This document shows positions 58,501 through 64,000 of a DNA stretch of 64,000 nt, one piece after another. The stretch is taken from NCBI RefSeq assembly GCF_002742445.1, contig NZ_NJNQ01000006.1, positions 1 to 64,000 of the forward strand, in the 5' to 3' direction. The translations under genes were made by a program, and so were the position numbers. This DNA is from Bifidobacterium sp. N4G05. Its GTDB lineage: Bacteria > Actinomycetota > Actinomycetes > Actinomycetales > Bifidobacteriaceae. Each line of letters begins with the position of its first letter. The stretch's first letter is position 1. A model generated the notes under the pieces. That model did no database searches, was not told where the DNA came from, and worked only from the letters and a program-made list of their open reading frames with translations.

Positions 58501-59484
58501 TTAGCGCACGAGGAAGACCATGATGATGATCATGGCGAAGCCGGTCAGGTCGGTGAAGGTGAACGTTTCGTCGGCCCATGCCACTGCGGTGACGGTGGCC
58601 ATGACCGGTTCGCTGGTGCCGAGCATGGTGGCACGCACCGCTCCGACGCGCATCACGCCTGCCATGTAGAGCCAGAACGCGAGGAATGTGCCGCATACGA
58701 TGGCGTAGAGCAGCAGGAGCATACCTCGCGCGTCCAGTGCGGGAATGTTCGCCCACGGTTGCGCGAACGGGCACAATATGAGTCCGGACATGAGGAATGT
58801 GATGCCGTTGATGGTCATGTTGCCCCATTTGAGCATGAGCATGACCGGCAGGATGGACATGGCCGCGGTGCTCACCGCGTCAACCAGCCCCCATGCGAGC
58901 CCCTGCCATGGCAGCGACAGCGAGGCGAAGTTGCCACCAGTGGCGATGAGGAACGTGCCTGCGAACGCCAGGAGCACGCCGACCAATTCACGCTTGAGGG
59001 GCAGTCGTTTGCCGCGCAGGCATACCCAGGCGAGCACGAAGATCAGGTTGAGCGTCTGCAATACGGTGGCGGTTCCGGAGTTCGTCCAGTCGATGGTCAT
59101 CAGGTAGGAGACCTGCACCAGAAGCACGCAGATCAGTGTGGTGACCAAATATTTCGGATACGATTTGACGTCTTTGACCGCTCCGGCGAGTTTCTGCGGT
59201 GTGGTGATGGCCGATCCGACCAGGAAGATCAGGCTGGCGAATAGCGCGCGTACGCAGGAAAGCCAGATCGGATCCAGCTGGTAGTCACGCATCAGCAGTT
59301 TGGCCACGGTGCTGTTCATACCCCACATGGCACCGCCCAGCAGTGTCATGCCAGTGCCGATGAGTAGACTTTTCGGCGTCTGCTCCAGCACATGTTCCGT
59401 TTTTTTCGCGGTTTTTTTCGCGGTTTTTTGCGATTCGGAAGTTTTCTGCGATTGCGACGTCTGTCCCGACGTTTGCTTTGCCAC
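58501..59484 (-). CDS. EamA/DMT-family exporter
   Basis: A 327-residue drug/metabolite transporter with ten helices in two EamA repeats. The first repeat starts IGTGMTLLGGAMWGMNSTVAKLL near residue 42 and the second near LAWGLVDAVSTAAMSILP. About 38 polar residues rich in Lys, Thr, Ser and Gln (with KTAKKTAKKTE) precede the first helix and are probably cytoplasmic. Substrate unknown. The start is a GTG with GAGG seven bases upstream. The C-terminus ends abruptly at MVFLVR just after the last helix, 16 bp from the palindrome array. Confidence 0.82.
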   Translation of the reverse strand: MAKQTSGQTSQSQKTSESQKTAKKTAKKTEHVLEQTPKSLLIGTGMTLLGGAMWGMNSTVAKLLMRDYQLDPIWLSCVRALFASLIFLVGSAITTPQKLAGAVKDVKSYPKYLVTTLICVLLVQVSYLMTIDWTNSGTATVLQTLNLIFVLAWVCLRGKRLPLKRELVGVLLAFAGTFLIATGGNFASLSLPWQGLAWGLVDAVSTAAMSILPVMLMLKWGNMTINGITFLMSGLILCPFAQPWANIPALDARGMLLLLYAIVCGTFLAFWLYMAGVMRVGAVRATMLGTSEPVMATVTAVAWADETFTFTDLTGFAMIIIMVFLVR

Positions 59485-59582
59485 GGCCTATCCTCGCTCT
59501 CTCTCCACGGCTTTCACGGCAAATTCACGGCGATTGTAACGCACACAGTGCGCATACTAAACGTCAGTTATGCAAAACAGAT

Positions 59583-60653
59583 TTATTCCGCCAAGCTTGC
59601 GTTCGACGCCGCCAAAAAATCGAGGATTTTGTCGAGATATGGTCCGAACACGGCATTTGGCATGGAGAAAATTTCGTGCAATGACTGGCTGTATCGCACT
59701 TTTTCGATGAAGCCGCCGCCTTCGCTCACGCGTTCGACGAAGTCATCTTGTGGTCCGTTGAGCACCCACACGTCGCGTCCGGCTTGAAACAGCAATACCG
59801 GGGATTCGATAGCTCCACACATATCGGGTTTGAGCACGGCTCGGGAAAGCGCCATCGCCTGGTTTGCCCAATCGAACGTGGCCGCGTTGGTCTGGCATGA
59901 TTTGTCGGCCAAGCGCTGCTTGTGGAACCAGCGGATGCGCGCTTCGGAAGCCCCGTGGTAATCGTCGAGATTGAGATTGCCGTCAAAATCGGCATGCCCG
60001 AACACGCGTGATTTGCCGAAGCCAAGCCCGCAGATTACGCCGACCACAATGCGCGCGATCCACGTTGGCATGCCAACCACCGGCGCGATCATCGGCGCGG
60101 ACAGGACCGCCTTGTCGAACAGCGACGGGTAGCGTTCCAGCACAGCCGCGCCGATGCCGCCGCCCATGGAATGGCAGTACAAGTACATCGGGCCATCACC
60201 GGCCGTCTCACGTCCCACGGTCTGCGCGAATGTGGCGAAATCGGCCACATACCGGCGCCAATCGTCGATCCACACCAAGCTCGGGTTGCTCATGTCGTGC
60301 GTGGAATGGCCATGCCCGCGATGTTCGAACACGCATACGGAGTAGCCGGCCAGTAGGAAGTACCACACCATTTCGCTGTATTTGCGACCGAATTCGGTGA
60401 ATCCGTGCGAAATCACCACCGCACCGCGGAATACGCCCGATGCGCCGTCTTCACGTAATGCGTCGAATTTGTGCGCGTCGTAGCAGTAGTAATGTAACCG
60501 TCCAGGATGCTCCAGCTTAGGCAGCATATTGCCGTCCCAATCAACGGTGGCAGGTTCCATCCAGCCTTCCGTCATGCAGTTACGCAGCGCAGGCAGTACC
60601 GTTTCGTCCATTTCGGCGTCGTAACGCGCCTCATCGATGAGCGTGATAGTCAT
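59583..60653 (-). CDS. Alpha/beta hydrolase (monoacylglycerol lipase-like)
   Basis: A 356-residue hydrolase of the Hydrolase_4 (lysophospholipase / monoglyceride lipase) type. GAVVISHGFTEFGRKYSEM is the oxyanion strand, VFEHRGHGHSTH the next loop, and YLYCHSMGGGIGAAVLERYP the nucleophile elbow with Ser near residue 185. PVLLFQAGRDVWVLNGPQD carries the expected Asp and SLHEIFSMPN the His. No signal peptide. TAAGAT lies seven bases before the ATG at 60653, so the gene is probably leaderless; an ATG at 60662 also exists. Substrate unknown. Confidence 0.85.
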   Translation of the reverse strand: MTITLIDEARYDAEMDETVLPALRNCMTEGWMEPATVDWDGNMLPKLEHPGRLHYYCYDAHKFDALREDGASGVFRGAVVISHGFTEFGRKYSEMVWYFLLAGYSVCVFEHRGHGHSTHDMSNPSLVWIDDWRRYVADFATFAQTVGRETAGDGPMYLYCHSMGGGIGAAVLERYPSLFDKAVLSAPMIAPVVGMPTWIARIVVGVICGLGFGKSRVFGHADFDGNLNLDDYHGASEARIRWFHKQRLADKSCQTNAATFDWANQAMALSRAVLKPDMCGAIESPVLLFQAGRDVWVLNGPQDDFVERVSEGGGFIEKVRYSQSLHEIFSMPNAVFGPYLDKILDFLAASNASLAE

Positions 60654-60794
60654 AAATTCCATCTTAGGCGAACAAAGCCAAGACAAAACCAAGCACAAGC
60701 ATGTGCGCTGTATAACGATGCGTCAGCGCATCAACGGCGTACCGGAACAACCGAATCGTCACCCCCGCGCGCCATCCTCGCATACTATGGAGGT

Positions 60795-60959
60795 ATGAAG
60801 TTCGTTTCACTGCTGATGGTAGTAACGCTGTCTCTCACCGGCACACCAACGTATGCGCACGCGGCAGCAACTCCCGTTGACAACAACGGTGATATCTCCG
60901 CTGCCAAAGATTCCAACTGCCCAACATGGCTGCAATGGCTGTGTGGGAAAGGAAAGTGA
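60795..60959 (+). CDS. Small secreted peptide with a Cys loop
   Basis: A 54-residue precursor. Residues 1-23 form a standard signal peptide (MKFVSLLMVVTLSLTG core, AHA cleavage region). The mature ~30 residues begin ATPVDNNGDISAAKDS and end NCPTWLQWLCGKGK, with Cys42 and Cys50 spaced to form a nine-residue disulfide loop and a basic end. TACTAT lies six bases before the ATG, while GGAGGT directly abuts it, too close to act as a ribosome site, so a leaderless start is likely. It is eight bases upstream of a response-regulator gene. A signalling peptide or a bacteriocin-like molecule is possible; no homologue is recognised. Confidence 0.65.
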   Translation: MKFVSLLMVVTLSLTGTPTYAHAAATPVDNNGDISAAKDSNCPTWLQWLCGKGK

Positions 60960-60966
60960 TCGCATA

Positions 60967-61623
60967 ATGACCACGTCGGAAAAGCATCCTAAGATTCATC
61001 GCATCGCGCTGGTCGACAATGATCCGCGAGCGCTGGATTCGCTCAGTGCCGTCATTGCCAGCAAAGTGCCGACCGCGTATGTGGTGTGGACGGCGACTTC
61101 AGGCGGTGAGGCCATAGAGCGCTGCCAGGATGCGAACGGCCATGTCAGCTTATTGATTCTCGATATGTCGATGGAGGGATTGCAAGGCCCCGCCACGTGT
61201 CGTCGGTTGCGTTTGATGGGCCAGCGCATGCCGATTCTCGGTGCAACCAGTTTTTCCATCAATAGTTATCGGGACAAGCTGGTTGAGGCTGGTGCGCAAG
61301 GGTTGGTTGGTAAGGAGAATGCCGACCAGTTGGCGCAGATTATTATGCGTATGTGCAATGGCGAGGTGATGGAGGGATTTGAGCCGCCTGCGTTGGCCAA
61401 TCTGCGTATCAGCAGGGAGGCTGATACCACTCCCGCGCTTACCGTTCGTGAGGAGCAGATTATTTCCTTGTGCGCGGAGGGCATGCTTGACCGGGACATC
61501 GCCGAGCATTTGGGGATTTCCGAAGCCACCATCCGCAAACATATGCAAAGTATTTTAAGAAAACTTAACTGCAAGACCTCGCGTCAGGCAGTGGCACTGT
61601 GGGTAAGGTCCAATGCGCTCTAA
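60967..61623 (+). CDS. NarL/LuxR-type response regulator
   Basis: A 218-residue two-component regulator. The receiver domain spans residues 10-130: VDND (acidic pocket near 16-19), LLILDMSMEG with phospho-acceptor Asp66, and LVGKEN with Lys116. The LuxR helix-turn-helix follows at 155-215 (TVREEQIISLCAEGMLDRDIAEHLGISEATIRKH in outline). GGAAAGG lies ~12 bases upstream, inside the end of the peptide gene. The stop overlaps the kinase start by 11 bases. The three genes look like one unit in which a peptide, its regulator and its sensor are made together (inference). Confidence 0.9.
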   Translation: MTTSEKHPKIHRIALVDNDPRALDSLSAVIASKVPTAYVVWTATSGGEAIERCQDANGHVSLLILDMSMEGLQGPATCRRLRLMGQRMPILGATSFSINSYRDKLVEAGAQGLVGKENADQLAQIIMRMCNGEVMEGFEPPALANLRISREADTTPALTVREEQIISLCAEGMLDRDIAEHLGISEATIRKHMQSILRKLNCKTSRQAVALWVRSNAL

Positions 61624-62890
61624 ACCCGCAACTCAGTACATTGCGTGGCGCAACCGTATGCGCACGCAGCATCCGAACCTGTGGCATCCAATCCGTTTCG
61701 CCATTATGCTGATCGTGCTTGCATGGACCATATACGGCGTTTGCTACGAGCCTCCTACCGACATATTTGGCGTGATATGGGTTGCGATGCTGGTTACGGC
61801 GCTCGTACCGTCTCCGCTGTTTCTGAAAAGTACATCGGTGGCGATTCTCGTGATTGCCTCCATAGGCGATCTGTTTACTCCCTACGCGCATTTGGGAAAT
61901 TCTCTTCCCGCGCAGCTTTACGCCTATGGCATGCTCGCATACAGCACTAATGCCATTATCGTGGCAACGTTACTCACATATTACGTTGTTAACATTCTGC
62001 TGATTGACCCCCCTGGCCCAAATACCAACCCCGTCGCCATGGTCAGCATGTATGCCATGGTGCTACTGCTTGGTCGGGCGTTGAGTTGGAGCGAAAAAAC
62101 AACGCAGAAAAGCTTCGAAGCGGCGCAGAACAAGAATCGTCTGCAGGAATTGGAAAGCCGCGCACGCATTGCCGATGCCATTCACGATGCGGTGACGGGC
62201 GATTTGTCAGCGGCGACGTTTGTAGCGCAACGGCATATCGGTGGCAACTCTAGCAGTCCTGGCGTCGCTGCTGACCCTGCCAACGCAACCACAACTACGG
62301 CAACCGCAACAGCCGATGCCGAAGACTGGCGTCAAATCAACGAATATATTCTTTCCGCATTGACGAACGTGCATCGCGTCATCGACGAATTGAATATGGA
62401 CGCCACCACTCTCCCCGGCGACGCCGACGGCGAAGCGTTGGCCAATCTGCTGCGAGCAACACTGGATGACGGCGATCGTCGCTTGCGCAAGCTTGGCTTC
62501 AATATCACGTCCATTCAGCACTGCGCGGGTGGCAAGCCGAGCGCATCTCAGGCAATCGCCGAACTTGCCAATAATCTGCTACGCGAAATCTATGCGAATA
62601 TCGCACGCCATGCCGCTCCGGGAAGCAAGATCGATCTTTCGGTGATGCTCCGGCCGAATGCCATCGAAATCACGCAAATCAATCCCATGAAAGAGGACAT
62701 GGCTGGAGCTGACGAGCTCAATAATGAGCTGCCGGGAGGCCACGGTCTCGCTTCATTCAAGAAGCAGCTTGAATCACATGAGGGCACGCTCACCACGTCT
62801 GTGCAAGACGGCAGTTGGACGTTGTTCGCATACATTCCGGTGACTGTCATCGACGATTCGCCCGGTTTGCTTGAACAAGTACAGGTTTGA
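61613..62890 (+). CDS. Sensor histidine kinase (HisKA_3 type)
   Basis: A 425-residue kinase. Five or six hydrophobic segments fill residues 25-155 with very short external loops, so a ligand would have to bind within or near the membrane. A coiled linker leads to RIADAIHDAVTGDLSAATF, the HisKA_3 phospho-acceptor region (His near 189). An unusual Ala/Thr-rich insert (NATTTTATATADAEDW) separates it from the ATPase domain, which has REIYANIARHA (N box, with an Asn) and PGGHGLASF (G box). It overlaps the response regulator gene and ends the unit. Confidence 0.86.
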   Translation: MRSKPATQYIAWRNRMRTQHPNLWHPIRFAIMLIVLAWTIYGVCYEPPTDIFGVIWVAMLVTALVPSPLFLKSTSVAILVIASIGDLFTPYAHLGNSLPAQLYAYGMLAYSTNAIIVATLLTYYVVNILLIDPPGPNTNPVAMVSMYAMVLLLGRALSWSEKTTQKSFEAAQNKNRLQELESRARIADAIHDAVTGDLSAATFVAQRHIGGNSSSPGVAADPANATTTTATATADAEDWRQINEYILSALTNVHRVIDELNMDATTLPGDADGEALANLLRATLDDGDRRLRKLGFNITSIQHCAGGKPSASQAIAELANNLLREIYANIARHAAPGSKIDLSVMLRPNAIEITQINPMKEDMAGADELNNELPGGHGLASFKKQLESHEGTLTTSVQDGSWTLFAYIPVTVIDDSPGLLEQVQV

Positions 62891-62986
62891 TCGCATCTGC
62901 ATTGCAGATCTGACGCTATTCGTTTGCTCTTGCTTTATATTTGCTTATTTTCTACGATTTTCGGCTTTCTCAAGCCCAAATTGAGA

Positions 62987-63011
62987 GAGGGGTACACAAA
63001 TGTGGTACCCC
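62987..63011. other. Hairpin in the gap after the kinase gene
   Basis: GGGGTAC-ACAAATGTG-GTACCCC forms a 7-bp stem, extendable by outer GAG/CTC bases. No U-run follows. The remaining 62891-63186 stretch, between convergent kinase and peptidase genes, shows no gene. Confidence 0.45.
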
Positions 63012-63186
63012 CTCGCTTGCGAAGTCGTTTTCGCCTGTTTTATGTTGGCAATCGAGAAGGGAACGCGTTCGCCCACGACGCTCGGATGCTTGGCAGTCCG
63101 GAAGTCGCAGGGGAACGCGTTTTGCTTTTGTTCGTTGCTTTTGCTTGTGCTTTTGCAGTTATCATTACAGCGCTATCGGAGCAGCA

Positions 63187-64000
63187 CTACCGCTCCAATG
63201 CTTCCGCGAGGAAATCGCGCTGCAGGATCAGCAGATTTTCGGCGACCGTCTCATCGTTGGTCATGTGCGTGATGCCGGTCAACGGCAGGAACGTGTGCTT
63301 GCGTCCGGCAGCCATCAGCGCTTGGCTCAAACGCAGGCTGTGCGCGATCGTCACATTGTCGTCGGCGAATCCATGGATGATCATGAGCGGTCGATCGAGT
63401 TGCGGCGCGTCGGCGATGATGCTGTTACGTTCGTACACGGCCGGGTCGAGGCCGAGGTAACGCTCGGTGTAATGCGTGTCGTACAGCGTCCAGTCGGTCG
63501 GAGGTGCACCCGCGCAGGCCGCAGCGAACGTTTCCGGCGCTTCCAACACGGCGAGCGCGGAAAGGAATCCGCCATACGACCAGCCGATCATGGCAACGCG
63601 ATTGAGGTCGGGTTGCGGGATGGTGGTTTCCGAGGATTTCTTGTTTTCTTGCGCAGCCAGTATTGCCAACGCTTCCGGCAGCGCACGTACGGCGTCTACT
63701 TGGTCTTCGAGCGTCACGGATTTCATGGTTTCGTAGATGGCACGGTCCCATTTCGGCCCGCGTCCGGTGGTGCCGCGTCCGTCGGCGGTGACCACGATGT
63801 AGCCTTGGTCGGCCCACCATTGCGCATCCCAGTAGAAGGATTGGCTTTCGACGACTTGCTGGAATCCTGGACCTCCGTAAGGCTTCATAAGTACCGGCAG
63901 GGTGGTTGCGTGCGCGTATTCGCTGCCGGCTGAAGGCATCACGATCGCCGTGTACAGCCCGCGTTCGCCGAGTCGGGTGAAGTGTACGTTCGGCGTGAAT
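63187..64000 (-). CDS. S9 prolyl oligopeptidase-family peptidase (partial)
   Basis: The C-terminal ~270 residues; the frame runs off the window end, so the start and the beta-propeller domain are not seen. PVLMKPYGGPGFQQVV, DGRGTTGRGPKWDRAIY and AMIGWSYGGFLSALAVL (nucleophile Ser) are typical of the DPP-IV/acylaminoacyl-peptidase group. IHGFADDNVTIAHSLRL gives the Asp and LTGITHMTNDETV the His. RPLMIIHG and the dimer-like end fit dipeptidyl peptidases. It ends convergent to the histidine kinase gene. Confidence 0.9.
   Translation of the reverse strand, partial: FTPNVHFTRLGERGLYTAIVMPSAGSEYAHATTLPVLMKPYGGPGFQQVVESQSFYWDAQWWADQGYIVVTADGRGTTGRGPKWDRAIYETMKSVTLEDQVDAVRALPEALAILAAQENKKSSETTIPQPDLNRVAMIGWSYGGFLSALAVLEAPETFAAACAGAPPTDWTLYDTHYTERYLGLDPAVYERNSIIADAPQLDRPLMIIHGFADDNVTIAHSLRLSQALMAAGRKHTFLPLTGITHMTNDETVAENLLILQRDFLAEALER

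Noticed and set aside
60795-60959. Agr-type autoinducing peptide system
   Set aside because: No AgrB protease gene or AgrC-type kinase is adjacent, and the precursor has an ordinary signal peptide. The peptide is kept as a finding without that label.

Overview
The window is a high-GC actinobacterial chromosome segment, almost certainly from the genus Bifidobacterium and close to the B. adolescentis / pseudocatenulatum / catenulatum group. The 504-residue sucrose phosphorylase is nearly the B. adolescentis enzyme as I remember it. Other pointers are a DUF624 (YesL-like) protein beside sugar genes, glycoside-hydrolase clusters with LacI regulators, and several promoters whose -10 box lies only 6-7 bases before the start codon (leaderless mRNAs). 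No database search was possible; names come from motifs and remembered family features.

Layout. 0.1-6.7 kb: cation/proton antiporter, a large FtsX-type permease on the minus strand, and an amino-acid permease. 6.8-24.3 kb: a beta-mannan / mannooligosaccharide island with a mannose isomerase-type epimerase, GH26 mannanase, a 71-codon alpha-galactosidase remnant, a one-TM protein plus DUF624 protein, a LacI regulator, GH2 beta-mannosidase, a three-gene ABC importer, GH1 beta-glucosidase, a CE2-type esterase and a second acetylesterase. Copies of the operator TTAAGCGCTTAA tie these genes together. 24.6-29.1 kb: two convergent ilvC paralogues, then an MHS-family transporter behind a leader peptide and attenuator of branched-chain amino acid type. 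29.2-34.5 kb: sucrose locus (transporter, sucrose phosphorylase, LacI regulator) with CGAACCGGTTCG operators and a broken DUF624 gene. 34.9-41.2 kb: a CrcB/FluC pair, a ClC channel, purA and fructose-bisphosphate aldolase. 41.5-50.7 kb: an AbiEi-like/DUF559-like protein, YddG-like exporter, tRNA-Gly, htpX, ferredoxin/NADP reductase, amino-acid permease and asparaginase. 50.8-64 kb: P-type ATPase, HtrA protease, tgt, tRNA-Leu, EamA exporter, alpha/beta hydrolase, a secreted Cys-containing peptide with an adjacent two-component system, and a partial S9 peptidase.

The most unusual feature is a dispersed palindrome family. Each copy has the left arm TGTCCGATTCT, a two-base centre and the right arm AGAATCGGACA. 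I count 47 copies at 18 loci, single or in arrays of 2-5. Within an array the copies start exactly 51 bp apart (24-bp palindrome plus 27-bp spacer), with only two exceptions (49 and 50 bp). The arrays lie between genes and also inside three genes (FtsX permease, CrcB, P-type ATPase), where 51 bp is 17 codons and each copy is read as SDSxESD. The palindrome has no stop codon in any frame on either strand. At several intergenic copies the flanks are complementary to each other, with different sequences at different loci, which suggests selection for a hairpin. There are no cas genes. A second candidate new system is the 54-residue secreted peptide with a CPTWLQWLC loop encoded just before a LuxR-type response regulator and a sensor kinase.
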